Assembly: GCA_032690845.1 (NCBI GenBank)
Contig: CM064429.1
Coordinates: 12,928,569-12,992,568 of the forward strand
Length of the DNA stretch: 64,000 bases
Source: Eleusine coracana subsp. coracana
Taxonomy: Eukaryota; Streptophyta; Magnoliopsida; Poales; Poaceae
Direction: 5' to 3'
Made by a program: the position numbers and the translations under genes. Positions 1-9,570 of the stretch are shown here, in pieces; within the stretch, counting starts at the first letter, position 1; every line of letters begins with the position of its first letter. The notes below the pieces were generated by a model. That model searched no databases and was not told the DNA's origin. It saw nothing but the letters and a program-made list of their open reading frames with translations.

Positions 1-216
1 TTGTTAACATGATCTTATATGTTAGTAACGCTTCTTGATCATACCCTTCCTTTGGGATAAACAAATACGATACCCTGAATACTTCCGGGTGAAATGCTAC
101 AGCGGTATTCTCCGTGCGCTTGCGGATTTTACCTACTTGACTCTGGGACATATTAGTGAACCGTTTCTGGCCCGTGCCGGGAATGATTTATTAATATGGC
201 TTAGCAAAAGTCAACA
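1..216 (+). mobile_element. E1: 3' end of an Athila-type LTR (partial)
   Basis: The sequence matches, almost base for base, the last ~216 bp of the complete LTRs at 2555-4103, 10109-11657 and 16091-17639, and it ends in the same terminal tcaaca. The rest of the element lies left of the window. At 217 the sequence switches to the same LTR family in inverted orientation, so E1 appears to have inserted into the LTR of E2. Bases 217-221 (catac) would then be one copy of the target-site duplication. Confidence 0.85.
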
Positions 217-1180
217 CATACTTGCATAATCAAAGAGCACTCTACTCCTCCATGGTTATATGAACGAAGCAGAGCTATCATATAAATATGATCACCAAAC
301 CCATGTCATGTCATAACAATGAATCCTAAGCATAAAGACTATGTCATATAAATTAGACTATAGTGACGGTATATAACAAGCATGACAATAGTAGTATAAT
401 AAATATAAACTACTATCACACAAGTGGGCTATACTATCACATATATGGATGACAATATCAAACAAGAAACTCATGACCCAAACACAACTATATGAAAAGA
501 TGACATTTATTAAATAGATCAAAATCTTACAAAAGGGAAATGATATAAGAGCCATACCAATTTCTCCAAGAGAAGACATGAAGAACTAGAGAGCTCTAGA
601 CTCAGCCTAACTCCACTAAGACTTGAGAACAACTAAGTAGCAAGAGAAGGAATTCTTCTTGTGGTCTGTGTGTGAGTGTAAAGCCACACCCTCCTATTTA
701 TAGCCTCTATAGGTCCGCAAAGGGGAGTAACCAGCAAGAATATTCCTGCCCACCGCCTTCAGGGATCAACCAAGAGCCTTCACGTGCAAGCCCAGGAGAA
801 AAGGCCGTATGCCTGGGTAGGCCGACCTAGGGGGGTCGGCCGACCTGTGGCTGGGCCCTCCTGGGTTGTGCTTCCTCAGGGTGGCTGCCAGGTAGGTCCT
901 CATCCCAGATGTCAGGGTAGTTTTGTGTGTTTCTTCTGTGTGGTACTGAAAATGGGCCCTTCAATCCATGGGATGTCCAGTTGGCGCTCTCTCATTGGTC
1001 GAAAGTTTGTTTCTTTGCCTTTTGGGTGTGTTTCCTTCATATTTCCTCCTGCATGTAAATAATTCCCAAGTACAAGTGGAACTACATTATTGTAAACAAA
1101 TATGCATGTATGAAATGCCAAGCTCCCCTTTATATGAGCATAGTTGACGGATGAAAAATGGTACTTAACAGCCGTCAACA
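217..1180 (-). mobile_element. E2: partial 3' LTR of an Athila-type element, reverse orientation
   Basis: Read on the minus strand this is a diverged copy of the LTR at 10109-11657. It starts with the family terminus (tgttgacggc at 1180-1171), has a TATA-like tatttata on the plus strand at 695-702, and carries the palindrome ggtcggccgacc at 834-845. The U3 middle (about 710-960) is clearly more diverged than in the other copies, so E2 is an older insertion. It is cut at 217 by E1. Small ORFs in it lie in LTR sequence and are not genes. Confidence 0.85.
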
Positions 1181-1194
1181 AACTCCCCCAAGCT
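1181..1194 (-). other. E2 polypurine tract
   Basis: The minus strand reads agcttgggggagtt immediately before the LTR start at 1180. It is identical in position and sequence to the tract before the 3' LTR of E5 (16076-16090). It primes plus-strand DNA synthesis in LTR elements. Confidence 0.75.
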
Positions 1195-2554
1195 GAACCT
1201 TTGCTCGTCCCGAAGCAAAGGTAAAACTTATGTTGTTGATCAGGAGTTGCTACAATGTCCTACTCCTTAATAATACTAAGTGCACAACAAAGATACTTTT
1301 CCTTGAATTAAATATGTTGGCACGGTATTCACCCATTTACCTTGATCATCATGGGGCTTTTAACACCTCATTGTCTTGGGCGGTTGAGAGATAGAACAAT
1401 TGTAGGGCACTAATTACTTGCTCTCTATTCCACTATCTTACTCCGGAGTTTTTCAATAGATTTTGCAAATAAAACTAAGTTCCTCAAATGATTCTCTCGG
1501 ATCGCTCAAAAGGGTATGATTCCTCACCAAGGCAAAGTGTTGCCTAAAATCACCTACTTCTAATAAGGCTTATGTGGAGCTCAAGGTAGGGATAATGGAG
1601 GCATACTTGTTCACATACTATTGCTATGTCAAAAGATCGGATCCCAGAAAAATCAATTTACACAATTTTGATCAAGACGTGCAAGTGTGTGGGAAACATG
1701 GTGAAATGATGGATGGAACAAATAACTCCTTTTTGAATTTCTTTCCTCTCTTTTGGAATTTTTCTAGGACATGGCTATCTTTTAATTACTCTTGGTTGGA
1801 GCATCCATTTTTTTTCTTTTTGCGTAGCCATATTCCTAGTTTGCAATTATAATTGAGAGAGGAATTTTTGCAATGAACATATGGAGTATTTCTTTCAGGT
1901 GGATGGAAGTGGTGGTGGCTTTCTTCCGGTGTAAAAGAATAGCTCATGGTGGTGGATATGGTGGCTGCTATTTTCCAATTTAGAAGAATAGCTCATGGCG
2001 GTGGATGTGTGTATGTGATCTTGATCAAGAAAGCATGAAAAGAGTCTTACTAGGGTCACAACAATTTTGACTAAGCTTAATGTGAAACAAGCAGCATATG
2101 TATAAGGTTTTTCAAATAAGCACTACATATGGCTTCGGTAGGAATTTTCATCATTGAGGAACTTATCAATTCATCATTTTGAAAAATAAAACTCCGGAAT
2201 TCAAGCTTTACTTTGAGCAAGATCATAGCTCACTATATCATATCTCCCAACAACTTAGAACGAGAGAATATATGTGCTACCCACAAGTTTCAAGTTCAAG
2301 GTAAAATTTTAGCCAACAAACTTAATTCTTGGGAGAGTACTATGTTGTAAACCAATGTTAGAGAGGAATAAAATAGAGCAACTATTCATCATTTCAACAT
2401 AGGAAAACTATACACATTCATACTGCGCATGAAAAAGCTAACAAAAATATTTTTGGTCTTTTTATCATCTTCTCATTTTTTTTATTATTAGATTTTTTTT
2501 TTGGATTTTTGGATTTTGTAATGCAAAAATGAAAACAATGGAAAGATACAAGTT
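1181..2554 (-). mobile_element. E2: 3' internal non-coding region
   Basis: The minus strand matches the 3' untranslated region of E5 (about 14700-16090) with substitutions and small indels. Examples are the regions around 2040-2100 and 2390-2430, which correspond to about 15180-15240 and 14820-14860. No coding region is supported. The fragment stops at 2554 where E3 begins; the preceding bases aagtt (2550-2554) are a plausible target-site duplication for E3, whose other flank is lost. Confidence 0.8.
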
Positions 2555-2888
2555 TGTTGACGGCTGTTAAGTACCATTTTCAACCGTCAACTATACTCAA
2601 ATAAAGGAGAATTTGGCATTTCATACACGCATGCTTTAGCACAATAATATAGTTCCACTTGTACTTGGAGAACTTTGTGCATGCAGGAGGAAATGTGAAG
2701 GAAACACCTCAAAAGGCAAGAAAACACACTTTCGACCAATCAGAGAGTGCCACATGGACGTCACACGGATTGAAGGGCCCATTTTCAGCACTTAACCGAC
2801 GTAACTCCCTGTAATACCGCGCAAACCAACGTCAGGGCCCACAGGACAGCCACCTGGAGAAAGCACAGGCCAGGAGGGGCCACCCCCA

Positions 2889-2918
2889 GGTCGGCCGACC
2901 TGGTCAGGTCGGCCGACC
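2889..2918. promoter_or_regulatory. Paired perfect palindromes in LTR U3
   Basis: There are two copies of the 12-bp perfect palindrome ggtcggccgacc (2889-2900 and 2907-2918), 18 bp apart start to start and about 115-140 bp upstream of the TATA box. The pair recurs at 10443-10472 and 16425-16454. A related pair lies inside E5 at 12790-12819. The position suggests a binding site for a dimeric regulator; this is inference. Confidence 0.55.
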
Positions 2919-3031
2919 CAGCCGGGCGCCCTCTCCGCCTGGGCTTCCACGTGTTGGCTCCTCCGCGACTCCTGATGACGGTTTGAGATGCCTTCCGTGG
3001 CGGTTACTCTCCCTTGCCGACCTATTGAGGC

Positions 3032-3039
3032 TATAAATA
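3032..3039 (+). promoter_or_regulatory. LTR TATA box
   Basis: Sequence tataaata in the context ggctataaatagg, at the U3 end of the E3 LTR. The same site occurs in the E5 LTRs at 10586-10593 and 16568-16575. It is the expected RNA polymerase II promoter of the element. Confidence 0.75.
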
Positions 3040-4111
3040 GGAGGGTGTGCCTTCACACTCAACACACACCACAAGAAGCATTTCTCTCTTGCTAGTAGTA
3101 GTTCTTGGAGTTTTAGTGGAGTTAGGCTGAGTCTAGAGCTCTCTAGTGCCAAGTCTTCACTTGGAATTGGTATGGCTCTTGTATCTTTTTCCTTTTGTAA
3201 GACTTTGCTCTTATCAATATATATATATTTTCTATATAGTTGTGCTTGGGTCATGAGTTTCTTGTTTGATATTGTGATCCATATATGTGATAGTATAGTC
3301 TACTTGTGTGATAGTAGTTTATATTTATTATACTACTATTGTCATGCTAGTTATATACCGTCACTATAGTCTAGTTTATATGTTATAGTCTCTATGCTTA
3401 GTTTTAGCTGATAAAGTATAGCATGGGTTTGGTGATCGTATTCGTACGGTAGCTCTGCCTCGTTAATAGTAATCGCGGAGGGGCAGAGTGCTCTTTGGTC
3501 ATGCAAGTATGGTACTTGGGTGACTGATTTGCATCAATTATTCGTTAGTCTACTAGTTCGTTGAGGTAGGCGGCAGGTGGTGACAGCCCTGTCCGTCCTT
3601 TGAAATCCTCCCCGCTAGGCTAGTGCGTAGGCTCTTGGCGGAAGTCGCCTGTGGATGCAGGGGTAAGTCCGTGCCTGAAGTGCTATACTATTGACTGCTG
3701 AACCTGAGTGTGGGTCTGTATGTATTCTACTTAGGCTATGCAACTGTATAGGAATGTATAGTAGGAGTAGCTTAGCCTAGTCTTTCCTCCACTAGACTTT
3801 ATTTATTTAGTAGGAATCTTCTGTGTGTGTCACACTACCCGGTTATTATCATGTACCCGCCTGTCTTGGTTAGATATCCTTGCTAATTGTTAACATGATC
3901 TTATATGTTAGTAACGCTTCTTGATCATAACCTTCCTTTGGGATAAACAAATACGATACCCTGAATACTTCCGGGTGAAATGCTACAGCGGTATTCTCCG
4001 TGCGCTTGCGGATTTTACCTACTTGACTCTGGGACATATTAGTGAACCGTTTCTGGCCCCGTGCCGGGAATGATTTATTAATATGGCTTAGCAAAAGTCA
4101 ACAAGCATTTC

Positions 4112-4129
4112 TGGCGCCGTTGCCGGGGA
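4112..4129 (+). other. Primer-binding site (tRNA-Asp type)
   Basis: The sequence tggcgccgttgccgggga, 8 bp after the LTR, is complementary to the 3' end of plant tRNA-Asp(GTC). This primer choice is typical of Athila-lineage gypsy elements. Confidence 0.88.
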
Positions 4130-4249
4130 AGGCGTATGATTTAAGAAAAATTACTAATGTATATAGTAGTGTTGCAATTATTAAGGCTATCTCCTAGGCA
4201 GGCTAACCTTGCTTTGTTTTCTGCATTTTGTATGAAAACAGGGTAGTGT

Positions 4250-6341
4250 ATGACTGGTTTCGACTTGCCGACAAACTTCACTGAAGATCCTGAGTCACTC
4301 CTGAGAAGGACACGAGCTAGGCTCACCCCTCCTCGTAAGGAGACTCGGCCAATCGAATCTGTCATTCCCGCACCATCAAGCTCTGAGCAAATGGCCGACA
4401 AGACCCTCCGCGAGTTCTCCGCTCCCTCCGCTGCCAACATCCCTACGGGACCAGCTGGCAATGTGGGAGATGCGAACTTCGAGATCAAGACCGGTCTCAT
4501 CACCATGGTGCAGGCTAGCCCATTCTGTGGGAAAGCCAATGAGGACGCTAGTGCTCATCTCCAGCAATTCCTGGAGATTTGCAACACGTTCAAAATGAAG
4601 GACGTCACCCCCGACGCTGTTCGCCTTCGACTGTTCCCGTTCTCTCTCCTTGGGAGAGCGAGACAGTGGTTCTACGCAAACCCTGAAGCTGTGAACACTT
4701 GGGAGAAGTGTTCAGCTGCGTTCCTTGCAAAGTTCTTCCTGCTGGGCAAGACCAATGCCCTCCGCGGAAGGATCTCAAGCTTCCAGCAAGAGTCGAAGGA
4801 GTCGATTCCTGAGGCATGGGAGAGGCTCCAGGAGTACATCCTGGCATGTCCCCACCACGGGATGGATGATTGGCTGATCATCCAGAACTTCTACAACGGG
4901 CTTACTCCGTCGGCCCACGACCACCTCAACGCTGCTGCTGGTGGAGCCTTCTTCCCGCTCACTGTGAGCAAGGCAAAAGATTTGACCGAGAAGATGGTGT
5001 CCAACCAAGGTTGGAATGAAGAGCGCCTCCAACCTCGCCAGCGAGGCATGCACTCCGTCAAGGAGGTTGACATGCTCGCCGCCAAGATTGACCTTCTCAT
5101 GAAGAAGATGGACGACCAAGCCAATGGAGAAGTGAAAGCCCTAGACGCTCGTATGACTTGCGAGGTCTGTGGCAACACGGGACACTCGGGCAATGACTGC
5201 CCTGAGACCCGTGAGGACGCAATGTTCATGGGCAACAACAACAACAACGGCTACCGTCCACAAGGAGGTCAAAGTTGGGGTCCACCACGTCCCAACTACC
5301 AAGGAGGTAACTCTGGCAACTTCTCTGGTTTTAATTCCGGTTATAATCAGCCCTCCTTGAAAAATCTTGTGCTTGGTCAAGCTAAGGTTAATGATAACAT
5401 CAGTAAAAAGCTTGCCACCACTGATAGGACTCTTGAGAGCATCCACACTAAGATAGAGGGTGTTTCCTCTGCTCTCAAGAATCAGCTGAGCTTTAATAAA
5501 ATGATAGAAACCCAATTAGCTCAGTTAGCTGTTGCTGTTCCTACTGCTGAGTCGGGGAAAATCCCGGGGCAACCCGAGACCCCCTTAGAAAATGTTAATG
5601 CGGTTACCACGAGAGGAGGTAAGTCCACTCGGGATCCGCCATACCCTAACCATGCAGGAAAGGACACATCAGCTGAGAAGCCGGCAGAAGAAGAAGAACT
5701 GCCGCCCAGGAAAACGGCCCCACATGAGTTCTATGACATGAGCCTCATGCCGTTTCCTGAAAGAAGAAGGAAGCCAACCGTGGACGAGCAGTTCACACGC
5801 TTCGTTGAGGTGATCCAGAAGTTGCACATCAACGTGCCCTTGCTGGATGCGATACAAGTACCCACGTACGCTCGCTACCTCAAGGATCTTATCAGCAACA
5901 AGCGCCCACTACCGACCACACAAATTGTCAAGCTGACGGAAGAGTGTAGCGCTGCTATACTCAACCGGCTTCCTGAGAAGAAGAAAGATCCGGGGTGTCC
6001 CACGATCACCTGCTCGATCGGGACACAGAACTTCGACCATGCCTTATGTGATCTTGGGGCAAGTGTGAGCGTCATGCCGAAGGATGTCTTCGACAAGCTC
6101 AACTACACCACACTATCCCCCACGCCGATGCAGCTGCAGCTGGCCGATTCAACGGTCCGCTATCCGGCGGGGATCGCCGAAGATATTCCGGTGAAAATCC
6201 GGGATTGCTTCATCCCCGTCGACTTCGTAGTGCTTGATATGGACGTCGGGAAGAGCACACCGCTCATATTGGGACGCCCATTTCTCAGCACTGCGGATGC
6301 TCGCATCGATGTAGGAGCCGGAGAAATCCGCTTCCACATCA
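4250..6341 (+). CDS. E3 gag-protease polyprotein, 3'-truncated
   Basis: An open frame begins at ATG 4250, about 120 bp after the PBS, and runs without interruption to the breakpoint at about 6341. The stop at 6353-6355 belongs to the next element. In order it shows a gag capsid region (about residues 95-250, including an RQWFYANP-type core), a CCHC zinc knuckle (C304, C307, H312, C317), an acidic/basic linker, and a retropepsin-like aspartic protease. The protease has a DLGAS active-site motif near residue 600 and an LILGRPF flap-partner motif near 671. Reverse transcriptase, RNase H and integrase are absent, because the frame is joined to a copia element just after the protease. By family knowledge the product packages element RNA and processes the polyprotein. 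The first ~118 residues are nearly identical to the gag fragment of E5. Confidence 0.88.
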
Positions 6342-6343
6342 AA
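6341..6343. other. Breakpoint joining Athila protease to copia pre-integrase
   Basis: Left of this point is Athila gag-protease. From 6342 on the sequence is colinear with 55745 onward, inside the copia element E4. Only 1-2 bp of overlap is visible and there is no target-site duplication. It is therefore a rearrangement junction and not an insertion boundary. Confidence 0.85.
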
Positions 6344-6376
6344 GCTCAAATTTGATAAGGATTTGGTTTGTGCTCC

Positions 6377-6714
6377 TGATGAGGACATCCTCCATTATTA
6401 CCCATGACAAGGCGGCGACCATGTGAGCCTCCGAATAATACCACCTTGCTTAGCTTGGGAAGAGGAATCCACCTTAAAAGGGAGAGCTACCCTTACCCTA
6501 TTGGACTAGTCTTTTAGGGCGATTGGGCCTTTTCCCGAGTGGGTGTGTCGGACTTGTGGTGCTAAGATTGTGAGGGGCAGATCGTGCGTATCTGAAATCG
6601 GATCAGTGTGTCGAGCTGCCGAAGTTGTGGTGCTAAGACTATGGATTCGGTCGCGGATCTAGAATCAGATCGGTGTATCGTGCTTTTCTAACCCCACCTG
6701 GGTCGGATGCATCA
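6377..6714 (+). repeat. TRIM 5' LTR
   Basis: 338 bp, starting tgatgaggacatc and ending gatgcatca. It is 70 bp longer than the 3' copy because a segment around 6560-6645 (repeating gtggtgctaaga) is tandemly duplicated. It also differs from the 3' LTR at many single positions. Confidence 0.82.
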
Positions 6715-6716
6715 TT

Positions 6717-6728
6717 TGGTATCAGAGC
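6717..6728 (+). other. TRIM primer-binding site (tRNA-iMet)
   Basis: The sequence tggtatcagagc, 2 bp after the LTR, is a 12-base match to the complement of the 3' end of the plant initiator Met tRNA. Confidence 0.85.
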
Positions 6729-6740
6729 TGGGCCCTTGTT

Positions 6741-6754
6741 TAAGGGGGTGAGAA
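6741..6754 (+). other. TRIM polypurine tract
   Basis: The sequence taagggggtgagaa lies directly against the 3' LTR start at 6755. Only 12 bp separate it from the primer-binding site. Confidence 0.78.
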
Positions 6755-7022
6755 TGATGAGGACATCCTCCATTATTACCCGTGATAAGGCGGTGACCAT
6801 GTGTGCCTATGAGTAATACCACCTTGCTTAGCTTGGGACGAGGAATCCACCTTAAAAAGAAGAGCCAGCCTTCCCCTATTGGACTAGTCTTTTAGGGCGA
6901 TTGGGCCTCTCCCCGAGTGGGTGTGCCGGAGTTGCGGTGCTAAGATTGCAGATTCGGATCACGGATCTAGAATCGAGTCGGTGTGTCGTGCTTTTCTAAC
7001 CCCACCTGGGCCAGATGGATCA
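6755..7022 (+). repeat. TRIM 3' LTR
   Basis: 268 bp, starting tgatgaggacatc and ending gatggatca, followed by the second gctcc duplication. It lacks the 70-bp internal duplication of the 5' LTR. Confidence 0.82.
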
Positions 7023-7027
7023 GCTCC

Positions 7028-8033
7028 TTGTCGCCATGGGAAAATGATTGCCGCTTCTCATCCAACAATTAATTTGGTGATGACTGAACGCCCTGAAGAG
7101 TTGCTTCACATGGACATTGTTGGTCTTTCTCGGGTCCGTTCGGCGGGTTGGAACTGATATGTTCTTGTGATTGTTGACGACTACTCTTGCTACTATTGGG
7201 TTTACTTTCTTGAGTGCAAGGATGAAGTGTTTCATCACTTTCAGAGCTTAGCTTTGAGGTTGTTCAAGGAACTCTCTGATGCATTACGAGCAATCCGCAG
7301 TGATAATGGCACCGAGTTCAAGAACTCCTCCTTTGATGCTTTCTACCTTGAGCATGGTATTGAGCATTAGTTTTCAGCACCACGTGTCCCTCAGCAGAAT
7401 GGTGTGGTCGAAAGAAAGAACAGAACCTTGGAGGAAATGGCCCGGATGATGCTCGATGAGCATAGAACTCCGAGGCGGTTCTGGGCTGAGGCCATTAGCA
7501 TTGCTTTCTATGTTTCCAATTGGGTTTTCTTGCGCTCAATTTTTAGTGTAACTTCCTATGAGCTACATTTTGGGAGGAAGCCATCCGTTTCTCATTTGCG
7601 TGCTTTTGGTTGCAAGTGCTTCATTCTCAAGCGTGGTAATCTTGATAAGTTTGAGTCGAGATCTTCCGATGTCATCTTTCTTGGCTACACCCTTCATGGC
7701 CATTCCTATAGAGTTCTGAATTTGGAAACTAATGCCATCATAGAATCCTGTGATGTAACCTTTAATGAATCAAACTCTTGTGCAAGCAATGTGGTTCAAA
7801 CTGCCGGTAACAAGGAGATGGACGAGAGTATCTTTGTAGAAGAGGACCTACAGGGCTTGGATGATGATGATGATGAGTCATTCCATCCCACCTCCGAGCT
7901 TGTTCTTGCTGCTTCCACCACTCCAGTAGAGGGTCCAGAAGCTCCTACATCGACCTCAGCAGCTGTCGAGCCAGCTCCAGCTATGGTTGAGGGGGAGGTA
8001 CGCTTTGAGAGAGAGGCTCCTCACCACATTTAG
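7028..8033 (+). pseudogene. E4 copy 1 integrase region
   Basis: Copia integrase in one frame, broken by nonsense codons. The core shows the first catalytic Asp in HMDIVG (about 7108), the second in RSDNGTEF (about 7300) and the Glu in VVERKNRTLEE (about 7408). Stops at about 7156 (TGA), 7368 (TAG) and 8031 (TAG) sit where Arg or Gln codons would be expected, consistent with C-to-T decay. An acidic linker runs from 7850 to 8030. The region upstream (6342-6376) is the end of the GAG-pre-integrase domain, cut off by the TRIM. Confidence 0.85.
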
Positions 8034-8054
8034 CGTCAACATCTACCTCAACAG

Positions 8055-8846
8055 ATGATCGGTAATCTCTATGAGAGGACAACAAAGTCAAGGTCTACAC
8101 ATCTCGCATGCTTTATCAATTCTCTATTTGTTGCCACCTTTGAACCTCAGAATGTTGGACACGCACTATCTAATGAACATTGGGTTAATGCCATGCATGA
8201 GGAGTTGGAAAACTTTGAGAGAAACAAAGTGTGGACCCTTGTAGAGCCTCCTGTTGGTGTCAATGTTATAGGAACCAAGTGGGTGTTCAAAAACAAACAT
8301 GGGGAAGATGGTGAGGTTGTGAGAAACAAGGCTAGGCTTGTTGCTCAGGGTTTTAGCCAAGTTGAGGGCTTAGACTATGGTGAAACCTTTGCTCCTGTTG
8401 CACGCATAGAAGCCATTAGGATCTTGCTTGCATTTGCTGCCTCTAAGGGCATTAGACTCTACCAAATGAATGTCAAGAGTGCATTCCTAAATGGTTTCAT
8501 AGAGGAAGAGGTCTATGTAAAACAACCACCTGGCTTTGAGCACCACAAATACTCAAACCGTGTGTACAAGCTTCAGAAGGCTTTGTACGGTCTAAAGCAA
8601 GCACCTAGGACATGGTATGCTAGGCTTAAGACCTTCTTGCTAAAGCGCGGGTATGTCGTGGTTGACAAAACCTTGTTCACTCTAAAGCAAGGCAATGACT
8701 TTCTAATGGTTCAGATATACGTGAATGATATCATCTTTGGAGGTTCCTCTCATGCTCTTGTGTCTAGATTTCAGGAAGCTATGGAAAGCGAATTTCAGAT
8801 GTCGATGATAGGCAAGCTCACCTTCTTTCTTGGATGTCAAATCTAG
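8055..8846 (+). pseudogene. E4 copy 1 reverse transcriptase, catalytic Asp residues lost
   Basis: A 263-codon open stretch with the copia RT signature: TKWVFKNK, ARLVAQGFSQ, FAPVARIEAIR, ALYGLKQAPR. Two of the three catalytic Asp positions are Asn: MNVKSAFLNG (about 8466) where the family has Asp, and YVNDIIFG (about 8718) where the family has YVDD. Both fit G-to-A changes. The enzyme should be inactive even though this stretch is open. The same two changes are in copy 2. Confidence 0.88.
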
Positions 8847-8848
8847 CA

Positions 8849-9570
8849 GTGCAAGCAAGGCACCTTCATACATCAAGCCAAGTACACGAAGGATCTCCTG
8901 AAGAAGTTCGACATGGTCAATGTGAAGCCGTTGTCAACACTAATGTCCACTACAATGGCACTTGACCCTGATGAAGACTGTGAAGCGGTGGACCAAAGGG
9001 AGTACAGGAGCATGATTGGCTCCCTCTTGTACTTGATGGCAACAAGACCCGACATACACTTTGTGGTGTGTCTTTGTGCTCGCTTTCAAGCTTCCCCAAG
9101 GGTGACTCATCGCAGGGCTGTCAAGTGCATCTTCAGGTATCTCAAATACACCCTTGAGTTCGGTCTTTCGTACTCTACATCTTCATCTCTTGATCTCATT
9201 GGGTATTCGGATACAAACTTTGATCTGTTGATCTTCTCGTAAGCAGTCAAGTGTAGCCCAATCCACCACAGAGGCTGAGTATGTTGCTGCTGCTAGCTGC
9301 TGCTCACAAATCATATGGATAGTATCTACCATGAGAGACTATGGGTTAACTGTTAAGGGTGTTCTACTCATGTGTGATAACTCCAGTGCCATGTGCTTAG
9401 CCAAGAACCCAATCCTACATGGTAAGGTCAAACACATTAATGTGTGATTCCACTTCTTGAGAGACAATGTTGAGAAGGGAGATGTTGAGCTCAAATACAT
9501 TGACATTAAACACCAAATGGCTGATTTCCTTACCAAGCCCCTAGATGCTTCGCGATTTGCTTTTCTTTGA
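8849..9570 (+). pseudogene. E4 copy 1 RNase H and pol C-terminus
   Basis: The RT connection and RNase H region continues after a TAG stop. MIGSLLYLMATRPDI lies around 9013, and the TEAEYVAAASCC block around 9272 lies in another frame. A deletion near 9225-9245 removed the segment between the first Asp region and this block and shifted the frame. The tail HQMADFLTKPLD ends at TGA 9568-9570. Further nonsense codons are present, so it is non-functional. Confidence 0.8.

Larger units (their letters stand above)
2555..4103 (+). repeat. E3: 5' LTR, Athila-type gypsy
   Basis: This 1,549-bp LTR starts tgttgacgg and ends tcaaca. It has exactly the same length as both LTRs of E5 and differs from them at roughly ten positions (for example around 2833, 3010, 3150 and 3452). 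U3 holds a pair of 12-bp palindromes (2889-2918) and a TATA box (3032-3039). It is followed after 8 bp by a tRNA-Asp primer-binding site, which makes it a 5' LTR. Confidence 0.93.
6377..7022 (+). mobile_element. TRIM-like miniature LTR retrotransposon, copy 1
   Basis: A 646-bp insert with direct terminal repeats (6377-6714 and 6755-7022) sits between perfect 5-bp target-site duplications gctcc (6372-6376 and 7023-7027). It begins TG and ends CA. Between the repeats lie only 40 bp, holding an initiator-Met tRNA primer-binding site and a polypurine tract. There is no coding capacity. It sits in the copia frame exactly between the pre-integrase and integrase domains. Insert plus duplication is 651 bp, a multiple of three, but the insert contains stops. 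Its ends resemble those of the CRM-like gypsy elements in this window (see findings). Confidence 0.85.

Noticed and set aside
2904..3369. Recurring small ORFs in the Athila LTRs (65-116 codons on both strands, repeated near 10458-10923 and 16440-16905)
   Set aside because: They lie in LTR promoter and leader sequence, recur only because the LTR recurs, and show no protein motif.
4112..4129. tRNA-Asp gene fragment
   Set aside because: Only the 18-base complement of the tRNA 3' end is present, at the position of a primer-binding site; the same applies to the iMet sites.
6361..7160. Reading 6377-7022 as part of the copia integrase with local decay
   Set aside because: Terminal direct repeats, PBS, PPT and perfect gctcc duplications show an inserted mini-element.
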